Positions 7,630-20,425 of a DNA stretch of 64,000 bases are shown piece after piece. The DNA comes from Fodinibacter sp963707895. GTDB taxonomy: Bacteria > Actinomycetota > Actinomycetes > Actinomycetales > Dermatophilaceae. Within the stretch, counting starts at the first letter, position 1, and every line of letters starts with the position of its first letter. Position numbers and translations under genes: made by a program. Location of the stretch: positions 62,001 through 126,000 of the forward strand of contig CAVPRS010000010.1 in the NCBI GenBank assembly GCA_963707895.1. The letters run 5' to 3'. The notes under the pieces are model-generated. The model saw nothing but the letters and a program-made list of their open reading frames with translations, was not told where the DNA came from and did no database searches.

Positions 7630-8866
7630 CCCGACCACCGACGACGCCACCGCCGACCTGGTCCCGGAGGAGCTGCCTCGTCCGGGGCGCTTCGGGCCCT
7701 GGGGCGGGCGCTACGTGCCCGAGGCGCTCATCCCGGCGCTCGAGCAGCTCGACGAGGCCCGCCAGAAGGCCGCGGTCGACCCCGAGTTCATCGACGAGCT
7801 GGCCCGGCTGCACCTCACCTACACCGGCCGGCCGAGCATCATCACCGAGGTGCCGCGGTTCGCGGCGCACTGCGGTGGGGCGCGCGTCATCCTCAAGCGC
7901 GAGGACCTCAACCACACCGGGTCGCACAAGATCAACAACGTGCTCGCCCAGGCGCTGCTCACCAAGCGGATGGGCAAGACGAGGGTCATCGCCGAGACCG
8001 GGGCAGGCCAGCACGGCGTCGCCACGGCCACCGCGGCCGCACTGATGGGCCTGGACTGCACGGTCTACATGGGCCGGGTCGACACCGAGCGCCAGGCGCT
8101 CAACGTGGCCCGGATGAAGATCCTCGGCGCCGAGGTGGTGCCCGTCGACCACGGCAGCGCCACGCTCAAGGACGCCATCAACGAGGCGCTGCGCGACTGG
8201 GTCACCAACGTCACGACCACCCACTACCTGATCGGCACCGTCACGGGGCCGCACCCGTTCCCCGAGATGGTGCGCGACTTCCACAAGATCATCGGCGAGG
8301 AGGCCCGCGGGCAGGTGCTCGAGCTCACCGGCCGGCTGCCCGACGCCGTCATCGCCTGCGTCGGGGGTGGCTCCAACGCGATGGGCATCTTCCACCGGTT
8401 CATCACAGACGAGGGCGTTCGACTCATCGGGGTCGAGGCCGGTGGCGAGGGTGTCGAGTCGGGACGCCACGCGGCCCGGTTCGCGACGGCGTCGCCCGGG
8501 GTCCTGCACGGCGCGATGAGCTACCTGATGCAGGACGACGACGGCCAGACGGTCGAGTCCCACTCCATCTCCGCCGGGCTCGACTACCCGAGCGTCGGGC
8601 CCGAGCACTCCTACCTGCGCGACACCGGCCGGGCCGAGTACCGCTACGCCACCGACGACAAGGTCATGGAGGCGTTCGGGCTGCTCTGCCGCACCGAGGG
8701 CATCATCCCGGCGCTGGAGTCGGCGCACGCGCTGGTCGGTGCCATGGAGGTCGGTCGCGAGCTCGGCCCCGACGCCCTGCTCCTGGTCAACCTCTCCGGT
8801 CGCGGCGACAAGGACATGCACACCGCCGCCGCCTGGTTCGGCCTCGTCGACGAGGGGACGCAGTGA
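7622..8866 (+). CDS. trpB: Tryptophan synthase beta subunit TrpB
   Basis: 414 residues from GTG 7622. TrpB condenses indole with serine-derived aminoacrylate using PLP. The PLP lysine is K103 in HTGSHKINN; also visible are RFGPWGGRYVPE at the N-terminus, EDLNHTG, ETGAGQHGVATATAAA, CVGGGSNAMG for phosphate binding, HSISAGLDYPSVGPEHSYL and LSGRGDKDM. It overlaps trpC by 8 bases and trpA by 4 bases, the expected arrangement for subunits of one channelling complex. Confidence 0.98.
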   Translation: MADPTTDDATADLVPEELPRPGRFGPWGGRYVPEALIPALEQLDEARQKAAVDPEFIDELARLHLTYTGRPSIITEVPRFAAHCGGARVILKREDLNHTGSHKINNVLAQALLTKRMGKTRVIAETGAGQHGVATATAAALMGLDCTVYMGRVDTERQALNVARMKILGAEVVPVDHGSATLKDAINEALRDWVTNVTTTHYLIGTVTGPHPFPEMVRDFHKIIGEEARGQVLELTGRLPDAVIACVGGGSNAMGIFHRFITDEGVRLIGVEAGGEGVESGRHAARFATASPGVLHGAMSYLMQDDDGQTVESHSISAGLDYPSVGPEHSYLRDTGRAEYRYATDDKVMEAFGLLCRTEGIIPALESAHALVGAMEVGRELGPDALLLVNLSGRGDKDMHTAAAWFGLVDEGTQ

Positions 8867-9678
8867 CCACCACGGTGCAGGGCGTCGAGTCGGTGCTGCG
8901 CCGGTGCCGCGACGAGGGCCGCGCCGCGCTCGTCGGCTACCTGCCGGTCGGCTTCCCCACGGTCGAGGGCTCGATCGAGGCGATGCGGGTGCTCGTCGAC
9001 GCCGGCTGCGACGTCATCGAGGTGGGTGTGCCCTACAGCGACCCGCTCATGGACGGGCCGGTCATCCAGCACGCGGTGGCCACGGCCCTGGCCGGCGGTT
9101 CCCGGGTCGACGACGTCTTCCGGGCGACGGCGGCCGTGCGCGACGCCGGCGGCAGCGCCCTCGTCATGACCTACTGGAACCTCGTGCTGCGGCGCGGTGT
9201 CGAGGAGTTCGCCGCCGACCTGGCCGCCGCCGGCGGGTCCGGGATGATCACGCCCGACCTCATCCCCGAGGAGGCCGACGACTGGCTCGCCGCCAGCGAC
9301 CGGCACGGCCTCGACCGGGTCTTCCTCGTCGCACCCTCGTCGACCCCCGAGCGGCTCACCAAGGTCACCAGGGCCTGCCGGGGTTTCGTCTACGCGGCCT
9401 CCACGATGGGCGTCACCGGGGCCCGTGCCAGTGTCGACGGCGACGCCCGCGGCCTCGTCGAGCGCACCCGGGTCGTCACCGACCTGCCGGTGTGCGTCGG
9501 ACTCGGGGTGTCGACCGGGGCCCAGGCCGCCGAGCTGGCCGCCTACGCCGACGGCGTCATCGTCGGGTCCGCCCTGGTGCGGACCCTGTCCGGCCCGGGG
9601 GAACTCCCCGACCGCCTCGACGCGTTGCGGGCACTGACGACGGAGCTGGCCGACGGAGTGAGGACGAGGCGCCGATGA
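8863..9678 (+). CDS. trpA: Tryptophan synthase alpha subunit TrpA
   Basis: 271 residues, standard for TrpA, which cleaves indole-3-glycerol phosphate and passes indole to TrpB. Signatures are LVGYLPVGFPT, the catalytic Glu in CDVIEVGVPYSDPLMDGPVIQ, the catalytic Asp in GMITPDLIPEEA, FLVAPSSTPERL and VGLGVSTGAQA. The usual YLxxG start of the first motif is present. An AGGGGA stretch precedes the GTG, which overlaps the trpB stop. The next gene starts at the trpA stop (ATGA), so the transcript continues into the thiol-redox genes. Confidence 0.97.
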   Translation: MTTTVQGVESVLRRCRDEGRAALVGYLPVGFPTVEGSIEAMRVLVDAGCDVIEVGVPYSDPLMDGPVIQHAVATALAGGSRVDDVFRATAAVRDAGGSALVMTYWNLVLRRGVEEFAADLAAAGGSGMITPDLIPEEADDWLAASDRHGLDRVFLVAPSSTPERLTKVTRACRGFVYAASTMGVTGARASVDGDARGLVERTRVVTDLPVCVGLGVSTGAQAAELAAYADGVIVGSALVRTLSGPGELPDRLDALRALTTELADGVRTRRR

Positions 9679-10196
9679 GCACGCAGATGGACGGCGCGAC
9701 CCCGGTCGCGGCGCAGGAGCAGCCGTCCCCGGGGCGCGAGCGGGTGCTCGACGTCGTCGGCACCCTGGCCCGGCTCTTCCTCGGCGTCGTGCTGATCTAC
9801 GCCGGTGCGAGCAAGGTCGGGCACCCGCTCACGGCCCAGCGGGCGGTGCAGGCCTACGAGATCTTCCCCGACGGCGTCGCCAACACGATCGGGCTGGCGC
9901 TGCCCTTCCTCGAGATCATCCTCGGAGTGCTGCTCGTGCTCGGCCTGTTCACCCGGCCGGTCGCCATCGTCTCGACCCTGCTCATGGTGGCGTTCATCAT
10001 CGGCATCTCGCAGGCCTGGGCCCGCGGCCTGACCATCGACTGCGGCTGCTTCGGCGGCGGCGGTGAGATCGGGGCCGCCGACACCAAGTACCCCCAGGAG
10101 ATCGCCCGCGACGCCTCCTTCGCCCTCGCCGGGGCGTGGCTGTGGTGGCGCCCGCGCACCCTCGCCTCACTCGACCGCATCCTGTTCGGACACTGA
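9675..10196 (+). CDS. MauE/DoxX-family redox-associated membrane protein
   Basis: 173 residues with four hydrophobic segments (about 27-46, 70-93, 97-116 and 143-160) and the motif LTIDCGCFGGG between the third and fourth helices. The CGCFG motif is characteristic of MauE/DoxX-like membrane proteins that take part in thiol-disulfide exchange at the outer face of the membrane. It overlaps trpA by 4 bases and is followed 18 bases later by a DsbA-like protein, a natural electron-transfer partner. Its exact role is inferred from family and neighbourhood. Confidence 0.85.
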   Translation: MSTQMDGATPVAAQEQPSPGRERVLDVVGTLARLFLGVVLIYAGASKVGHPLTAQRAVQAYEIFPDGVANTIGLALPFLEIILGVLLVLGLFTRPVAIVSTLLMVAFIIGISQAWARGLTIDCGCFGGGGEIGAADTKYPQEIARDASFALAGAWLWWRPRTLASLDRILFGH

Positions 10197-10214
10197 AGGA
10201 GACCCTGAGCCACC

Positions 10215-10988
10215 ATGGCCAAGAAGTCCTCGACCACGCAACCCGCCTCGGCTCGGCAGGCCAAGATCCAGGCCGCCCAGAAGTCCGGGGGCAGTGGGGC
10301 CAACAAGATCGTCGTGGCGACCGTCGTCGTCATCGTCGCGATCATCGCCGTCGTCGGTGGCGTCGTCTGGTCACAGAGCAAGCAGGAGGCGGCCGTCGGC
10401 ACCTCCACCGCGGTGCCCGCCGGTGCGTCGATGGGTGGGGGCTTCCCGGCGTTCGCCGATGCCACGCCGGTGAGCGGGGCGCCGACGATGGACCTCTACG
10501 AGGACTTCCAGTGCCCGGTGTGCAAGCAGTTCGAGGCTCAGCTCGGCTCGACGATCCAGGGGCTCGCGGCCCAGGGCAAGCTCAAGCTGAACTACCACGT
10601 GCTGAACTTCCTCGACGACAAGACCGGAGCCCAGAACTCCACCCCGGCGGCCAACGGCGCCTTCTGCGCCGCGGCCGACGGCAAGTTCCAGGAGTTCCAC
10701 AACGCGGTCTTCGCCGACCAGGTGGCCGAGGGTCAGGACGTCACCGACGCGCAGCTGGCCAAGTGGGCGGGCGTGGCCGGCATCACCGGCGACCCCCTGA
10801 CGACCTGGACGAAGTGCGTCTCCGACGGCACCTACACCCGGTACGTCAACTCGGTGAACGAGGCCGCCTTCAAGATCCCCAGCTTCAAGGGCACGCCGAC
10901 GGTGATCATCAACGGCAAGGACGTCGACATCTCGACCATCGCGACGCCCGAGCTGCTCACCAAGGCCGTCGAGAACGCCACCAAGTGA
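10215..10988 (+). CDS. Membrane-anchored DsbA-like thioredoxin-fold protein
   Basis: 257 residues: a basic cytoplasmic N-terminus of about 30 residues, one membrane anchor at about 31-52, then an extracellular thioredoxin domain. The active site is C100-P-V-C103 in EDFQCPVCKQFE, and the cis-Pro region is FKGTPTVIINGK. This is the DsbA/TlpA-type protein common in actinobacteria, expected to form or shuffle disulfides in secreted proteins. An AAGGAG lies upstream of the ATG at somewhat long spacing. It is flanked by the MauE-like membrane protein and lgt, forming an envelope-protein maturation block inside the trp/glt transcript. Confidence 0.92.
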   Translation: MAKKSSTTQPASARQAKIQAAQKSGGSGANKIVVATVVVIVAIIAVVGGVVWSQSKQEAAVGTSTAVPAGASMGGGFPAFADATPVSGAPTMDLYEDFQCPVCKQFEAQLGSTIQGLAAQGKLKLNYHVLNFLDDKTGAQNSTPAANGAFCAAADGKFQEFHNAVFADQVAEGQDVTDAQLAKWAGVAGITGDPLTTWTKCVSDGTYTRYVNSVNEAAFKIPSFKGTPTVIINGKDVDISTIATPELLTKAVENATK

Positions 10989-11893
10989 CCTCCTACCTCC
11001 CGAGCCCCACCGTCGGGGTCTGGCACCTCGGACCGCTCCCGGTGCGGATGTACGCGCTGTGCATCCTCATCGGCATCGTGGTCGCGGTGTGGCTCACCGG
11101 ACGCCGGCTGGTGCCGCGGGGCGGGGAGCCGGGCCAGGCCCTCGACGTGGCCGCCTGGGCGGTGCTGTTCGGCATCGTCGGCGGCCGGCTCTACCACGTC
11201 ATCACCACGCCCGGTCCCTACTGGGGCGAGGGCGGCAACCCGGTCGACGCCCTGAAGATCTGGCAGGGCGGCCTCGGCATCTGGGGCGCCATCGCGCTGG
11301 GAGCGCTGGGCGCCTGGATCGGGTGCCGGCGGGCCGGCATCAGCTTCCTGTCCTTCGCCGACGCGGCCGTCCCCGGTGTGGCCTTCGCGCAGGCGATCGG
11401 CCGGTTCGGCAACTGGTTCAACAACGAGCTCTACGGCGGGCCGACCACCGCGCCGTGGGGCCTGCGCATCTACGAGTGGGACTCCTCGGCGGGGCGCGCC
11501 CAGCTGGACTCGGCGGGCCACCCGGTGCTCAAGGGCATCTTCCAGCCGACCTTCCTCTACGAGGCGGTCTTCCTCGTGGTGCTCGGCACGCTGCTCCTCG
11601 TCGTCGACAAGCGGCGCTCGCTCGCCCCCGGCCAGCTGATGGGGCTCTACGTGGCCGGCTACCCGGTCGGGCGCATCGTCATCGAGAAGATGCGCACCGA
11701 CGAGGCCGAGATGATCTTCGGCCAGCGGCTCAACGTCTGGACCAGCATCGTCGTGTTCCTGCTGGGGGTCTGGATCTTCTGGTACACCGGCCGGCGGGCG
11801 GCGCGGACGGAGCGCGAGGACGTCGAGGGGGAGCCGCCGGCGGATACGGCGGAGCCTCCAGCAGGTGAACCGAAGTCCCAGGATGTGGGATAG
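10985..11893 (+). CDS. lgt: Prolipoprotein diacylglyceryl transferase Lgt
   Basis: 302 residues from a GTG overlapping the DsbA-like stop by 4 bases. Lgt moves the diacylglyceryl group of phosphatidylglycerol onto the lipobox cysteine of prelipoproteins in the membrane. The family signature GRFGNWFNNELYGGPT is intact, as are WQGGLGIWG, FQPTFLYEAVF and GYPVGRIVIEKMRTDEAE. Seven membrane helices are expected and at least six are evident. The last ~25 residues are a charged Pro/Glu-rich tail typical of actinobacterial Lgt. A 127-base gap to gltB follows. Confidence 0.97.
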   Translation: MTSYLPSPTVGVWHLGPLPVRMYALCILIGIVVAVWLTGRRLVPRGGEPGQALDVAAWAVLFGIVGGRLYHVITTPGPYWGEGGNPVDALKIWQGGLGIWGAIALGALGAWIGCRRAGISFLSFADAAVPGVAFAQAIGRFGNWFNNELYGGPTTAPWGLRIYEWDSSAGRAQLDSAGHPVLKGIFQPTFLYEAVFLVVLGTLLLVVDKRRSLAPGQLMGLYVAGYPVGRIVIEKMRTDEAEMIFGQRLNVWTSIVVFLLGVWIFWYTGRRAARTEREDVEGEPPADTAEPPAGEPKSQDVG

Positions 11894-11904
11894 CCCGGCT
11901 CAGA

Positions 11905-11934
11905 TGGCAAGACGCGAGGGGCTGGCGATATCCT
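11905..11934 (+). promoter_or_regulatory. Weak promoter candidate for gltBD
   Basis: In the 127-base lgt-gltB gap a TATCCT at 11929-11934 follows a poor -35-like TGGCAA (11905-11910) at 18 bases. The match is modest and no nitrogen-regulator site was recognised in the gap. Confidence 0.25.
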
Positions 11935-12020
11935 TCCGGGACGTGGCCAGAGCCGTCCGCGCCTGACCTTGCCGTGCCCGGTCCCCCAGCGGCCGACGAC
12001 CCCGAGGACGGTGATGCGAC

Positions 12021-16554
<4,534 letters not shown>

Positions 16555-16562
<8 letters not shown>

Positions 16563-18012
16563 CCCCCAGGGCTTTCTGAGGACGCGCGAGCGCGAGCTGC
16601 CCCGCCGTCGTCCCGTTCCGGTCCGGATCAAGGACTGGAAGGAGGTCTACGAGGAGCAGCCGGCCACCGAGCTGCAGCGTCAGGCCGGCCGCTGCATGGA
16701 CTGCGGTATCCCCTTCTGCCACAGCGGATGTCCGCTCGGCAACCTGATCCCCGAGTGGAACGACCTCGCGTGGAAGGGGGAGTGGCGCCAGGCCATCGAC
16801 CGTCTGCACGCCACCAACAACTTCCCCGAGTTCACCGGGCGGCTCTGCCCGGCGCCCTGCGAGTCGGCCTGCGTGCTCGGCATCAACCAGCCGGCGGTCA
16901 CGATCAAGCAGGTCGAGGTCAGCATCATCGACCGCGCCTTCGCCAACGGCACGGTCACCCCCGAGGCCCCCGACCGGCTGTCGGGCAAGACCGTCGCCGT
17001 CGTCGGCTCGGGCCCGGCGGGCCTGGCCACCGCACAGCAGCTGACCCGCGCCGGCCACACGGTCGCCGTCTACGAGCGGGCCGACCGGGCCGGTGGCCTG
17101 CTGCGCTACGGCATCCCGGAGTTCAAGATGGAGAAGTCGGTCCTCGACCGGCGGATCGGGCAGATGAAGTCCGAGGGCACCCGCTTCCGCACGGGCGTCG
17201 ACGTCGGCAAGGACCTCACCGGGGCAGACCTGCGCAAGCGGTTCGACGCGGTCGTCGTCGCCATCGGTGCCACCGTGCCGCGCGACCTGCCGGTGCCCGG
17301 GCGTGAGCTCGACGGCGTGATGCAGGCCATGGACTTCCTGCCGCCGGCCAACCGGGTCGCCCTGGGGCAGAGCGTGACCGGCCAGGTCACCGCCGCAGGC
17401 AAGGACGTCATCGTCATCGGCGGCGGCGACACCGGGGCCGACTGCATCGGTACCGCCCACCGTCAGGGCGCGCGCTCGGTCACCAGCCTCGAGATCATGC
17501 CGCAGCCCCCGGCCGAGCGGGCCGCGCACCAGCCGTGGCCCACCTACCCGATGACCTTCCGCGTCGCGTCAGCGCACGAGGAGGGCGGCGACCGCGTGTA
17601 TGCCGTGTCGACCAGTGAGGTCGTCGGCGACGAGCAGGGGCGGGTGCGCGCGCTGCGCGTGCACGAGGTGGTCATGGGCGAGAACGGCTTCGAGAAGGTC
17701 GAGGGCAGCGAGAAGGAGATCCCGGCGCAGCTCGTGCTGCTCGCGATGGGCTTCCTCGGACCGCAGCAGGAGCTGCTCGACCAGCTCGGTGTCGAGCGCG
17801 ACGCCCGTACCAACGCGGCGCGCGACGACGCCTACATGACCAACGTGCCCGGCGTGTTCGTCGCCGGCGACGCCGGTCGCGGGCAGTCGCTCATCGTCTG
17901 GGCGATCGCCGAGGGGCGTTCTGCCGCGCACGAGGTCGACGCCTGGCTGATGGGCAAGCCGTCCCGCCTGCCGCGCCCGATCAACCCCACTGACCGACCG
18001 CTCCTCGCCTGA
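16555..18012 (+). CDS. gltD: Glutamate synthase small subunit GltD
   Basis: 485 residues, the usual length of the NADPH-oxidising beta subunit, which passes electrons through FAD and [4Fe-4S] clusters to GltB. The N-terminal cysteine-rich domain shows CMDCGIPFCHSGCPLGN and RLCPAPCESACVLG. A first dinucleotide fold is VVGSGPAGLATAQQL (FAD), a second is VIGGGDTGADC (NADPH), and the C-terminal FAD motif is PGVFVAGDAGRGQSLIVWAIAEGR. The GTG start overlaps the gltB stop by 8 bases, the same GTGGCTGA junction seen between trpC and trpB. Confidence 0.97.
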
Positions 18013-18077
18013 CGGCACGGGCCTCGGCGGCTGGGTCCGCACTGTGGCACCCGTCACGGTGGAAGCGCTTGCACGGA

Positions 18078-18083
18078 TAGGCT
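18078..18083 (+). promoter_or_regulatory. -10 hexamer TAGGCT for pyk
   Basis: TAGGCT ends 7 bases before the pyk ATG, giving a probable leaderless mRNA separate from gltBD. Confidence 0.45.
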
Positions 18084-18090
18084 CGGCACC

Positions 18091-19551
18091 ATGCGTCACG
18101 CGAAGATCGTCTGCACTCTCGGACCCGCCACCAGCTCGGCCGAGAACCTGAGGGAGCTCGTCCGTGCCGGCATGGACGTCGCCCGGCTCAACCTCAGCCA
18201 TGGCGACCACAAGGACCACGAGCAGGTCTACCGGGACGTGCGGAAGGCGAGCGACGAGACCGGACGCGCGGTCGGCATCCTGGTCGACCTGCAGGGCCCG
18301 AAGATCCGCACGGCGCGGTTCGAGAACGGCCCGATCCTGCTGGTGCCCGGCGCGACGTTCACCATCACCACCCGCGACGTGCCCGGTGACGACAAGGAGG
18401 TCGGCACCACCTACGCCGGTCTTCCCGGCGACGTCACCTCCGGTGACCGCATCCTCATCGACGACGGCAAGCTGGCCCTGATCGCCACGGCCGTCACCGA
18501 GACCGACGTCGTGTGCCAGGTGCTCGAGGGCGGGATGCTGTCGAACAACAAGGGCATCAACCTCCCCGGGGTGGCTGTCTCGGTTCCCGCGATGTCCGAG
18601 AAGGACAAGGACGACCTGCGCTGGGCGCTGCGGATACGGGCCGACATGATCGCGCTGTCGTTCGTGCGCACCGCCGACGACATCCGCGACGTGCACCAGA
18701 TCATGGACGAGGAGGGGCTGCGCCTCCCCGTCATCGCCAAGATCGAGAAGCCGCAGGCCGTCGACAACCTCGACGAGATCATCCGCGCGTTCGACGGCGT
18801 CATGGTGGCGCGCGGCGACCTGGGCGTCGAGATGCCGCTCGAGGAGGTGCCGCTGGTGCAGAAGCGGGCCTGCGAGATCGCCCGCCGGCGTGCCAAGCCG
18901 GTGATCGTCGCGACCCAGGTGCTGGAGTCGATGATCGAGAACAGCCGGCCCACCCGCGCCGAGGCCTCCGACGCCGCCAACGCCGTGCTCGACGGGGCCG
19001 ACGCGCTGATGCTGTCGGGCGAGACCAGCGTCGGCAAGCACGCGTTCGCCGCCGTGCGCACCATGGCCCGGATCATCGAGAACACCGAGGACCACGGGCT
19101 GCACCGCATCCGCCCGCTCGGCACCCGGCCGAACTCCAAGGGCGGCGCGGTCACCGCGGCGGCGGCCGAGATCGGCGAGCTGCTCGGGTGCAAGTACCTG
19201 ATCACCTTCACGACGAGCGGCGACTCGACCCGGCGGCTGTCGCGGGTGCGCCCGCGCATCCCGATGCTGGCCTTCACCCCCAACCAGTGGACCCGCAGCC
19301 AGCTCGCGCTGACCTGGGGTGTCGAGACCTTCCTGGTCGACGACGCCCGGCACACCGACGAGATGGCGATGCAGGTCGACGAGGTGCTGCTGGCGGCCGG
19401 CCGGGTCGTCGAGGGCGACAACGTGGTCATCGTCGCGGGCTCGCCCCCCGGCATCCCCGGGTCCACCAACGCACTGCGCGTCCACCGCATCGGGGACGCC
19501 AAGAACCGGGTCGCGCCCGCCTACAGCGACATCGCGACCGGGGCCGTCTGA
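18091..19551 (+). CDS. pyk: Pyruvate kinase
   Basis: 486 residues, typical length. It converts phosphoenolpyruvate and ADP to pyruvate and ATP in the last step of glycolysis. Conserved elements are KIVCTLGPAT, ARLNLSHGDH, VDLQGPKIRT, the metal-binding and catalytic stretch LPVIAKIEKPQAVDNLDEI, VMVARGDLGVEMPLEEVP, ATQVLESMIENSRPTRAEASD and ADALMLSGETSVGKH. The C-terminal regulatory domain is complete. Stand-alone gene with its own promoter, followed 38 bases later by tRNA-Leu. Confidence 0.97.
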   Translation: MRHAKIVCTLGPATSSAENLRELVRAGMDVARLNLSHGDHKDHEQVYRDVRKASDETGRAVGILVDLQGPKIRTARFENGPILLVPGATFTITTRDVPGDDKEVGTTYAGLPGDVTSGDRILIDDGKLALIATAVTETDVVCQVLEGGMLSNNKGINLPGVAVSVPAMSEKDKDDLRWALRIRADMIALSFVRTADDIRDVHQIMDEEGLRLPVIAKIEKPQAVDNLDEIIRAFDGVMVARGDLGVEMPLEEVPLVQKRACEIARRRAKPVIVATQVLESMIENSRPTRAEASDAANAVLDGADALMLSGETSVGKHAFAAVRTMARIIENTEDHGLHRIRPLGTRPNSKGGAVTAAAAEIGELLGCKYLITFTTSGDSTRRLSRVRPRIPMLAFTPNQWTRSQLALTWGVETFLVDDARHTDEMAMQVDEVLLAAGRVVEGDNVVIVAGSPPGIPGSTNALRVHRIGDAKNRVAPAYSDIATGAV

Positions 19552-19571
19552 GGCCGGGGGTCCGTCGTCGA

Positions 19572-19577
19572 TAGACT
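19572..19577 (+). promoter_or_regulatory. -10 hexamer TAGACT for tRNA-Leu and the response regulator
   Basis: TAGACT lies 12 bases before the mature tRNA 5' end, leaving room for a short 5' leader. It is the only promoter candidate seen for the downstream regulator as well. Confidence 0.45.
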
Positions 19578-19589
19578 GACGTCGCCCCG

Positions 19590-19672
19590 GCCGGGGTGGT
19601 GGAATGGCAGACACGGAGGACTCAAAATCCTCTGCCCGCAAGGGCGTGCGGGTTCAAGTCCCGCTCCCGGCA
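19590..19672 (+). tRNA. tRNA-Leu (anticodon CAA)
   Basis: An 83-base class II tRNA. The acceptor stem pairs GCCGGGG with TCCCGGC (one G-U pair), discriminator A at 19672. The anticodon stem GAGGA/TCCTC encloses the loop CTCAAAA, giving anticodon CAA for UUG codons. A long variable arm (TGCCCGCAAGGGCGTG region) is as expected for tRNA-Leu, and the T arm is GCGGG-TTCAAGT-CCCGC. CCA is not encoded: the base after the discriminator is C, then the ATG of the response regulator. Confidence 0.95.
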
Positions 19673-19673
19673 C

Positions 19674-20282
19674 ATGAGTGAGACCCCGCCGCCCGCGGCC
19701 CGACCCTCGACCAAGCGCGTGCTCGTGGCCGAGGACGAGGCGATCATCCGCCTCGACCTCGCCGAGATGCTCGGCGAGGCCGGCTACGACGTGGTCGGCC
19801 AGGCCGGTGACGGCGAGCAGGCCGTCGCGATGGCGATCGAGCTCAAGCCCGACATCGTCATCATGGACGTCAAGATGCCGGTCATGGACGGCATCACCGC
19901 CGCCGAGCAGATCGGCAAGGAGCGGATCTGCCCGGTCGTCATGCTCACGGCGTTCAGCCAGACCGAGCTCGTCGAGCGGGCGCGCGACGCAGGCGTGATG
20001 GCCTACGTCGTCAAGCCCTTCACGGCGAGCGACGTCACCCCGGCACTCGACATCGCCCTGTCGCGGTGGAGCGAGCTCAAGGCGCTCGAGGCCGAGGTCG
20101 CCGACCTGGGCGACCGGCTCGAGACCCGCAAGGCCGTCGACCGCGCCAAGGGGGTGCTGATGGCCAAGCTGAAGATCACCGAGGCCGACGCCTTCCGGTG
20201 GATCCAGAAGACCGCCATGGACCGGCGGATGGGGATGCGCGAGGTCGCCGACGCCGTCGTGGCCGGCATGGAGAAGGCCTGA
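19674..20282 (+). CDS. ANTAR-domain response regulator (PdtaR-like)
   Basis: 202 residues. The receiver domain (about residues 15-130) has the acidic pair in VLVAEDEAIIRLDLAEML, the phospho-acceptor D65 in DIVIMDVKMP, and the conserved Lys in AYVVKPF. The C-terminal ANTAR domain (about 139-195) has ETRKAVDRAKGVLMAKLKITEADAFRWIQKTAMDRRMGM, the RNA-binding three-helix motif. Mycobacterial PdtaR (Rv1626) has the same layout and acts on paired-hairpin RNA antiterminators. Its kinase partner is not in the window. The ATG lies one base after the tRNA-Leu 3' end, so no separate leader or Shine-Dalgarno site exists. Confidence 0.93.
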   Translation: MSETPPPAARPSTKRVLVAEDEAIIRLDLAEMLGEAGYDVVGQAGDGEQAVAMAIELKPDIVIMDVKMPVMDGITAAEQIGKERICPVVMLTAFSQTELVERARDAGVMAYVVKPFTASDVTPALDIALSRWSELKALEAEVADLGDRLETRKAVDRAKGVLMAKLKITEADAFRWIQKTAMDRRMGMREVADAVVAGMEKA

Positions 20283-20328
20283 CCCTCGGGTCGGTCGCCG
20301 TCCTCGTGGAGTGAACTTCTGGGCCACC

Positions 20329-20418
20329 ACGGTGACGGCGCAGAACTTCCACGATGACGCGCAAGCTTCCGCGCCCTCGTAGAACAACCGCGTCATCACT
20401 GTGATGGCGCGGAAATGC
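20329..20418. repeat. Degenerate short repeats in the intergenic spacer
   Basis: Two adjacent imperfect direct copies, ACGGTGACGGCGCAGAACTT (20329-20348, continuing CC) and ACGATGACGCGCAAGCTTCC (20351-20370), are followed by a third diverged copy beginning ACTGTGATGGCGCGGAAA (20398-20415). The array sits between two convergent genes and encodes no convincing protein. It may be a remnant of an intergenic repeat family. Confidence 0.4.
20389..20411. terminator. Hairpin between convergent regulator and DUF554 genes
   Basis: CGCGTCATCAC (20389-20399) pairs over 11 bases, with one G-U pair, with GTGATGGCGCG (20401-20411). The inner pairs must open to make a loop. No T tract follows on either strand, so bidirectional terminator function is plausible but unproven. 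Confidence 0.4.
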
Positions 20419-20425
20419 GACGCGC

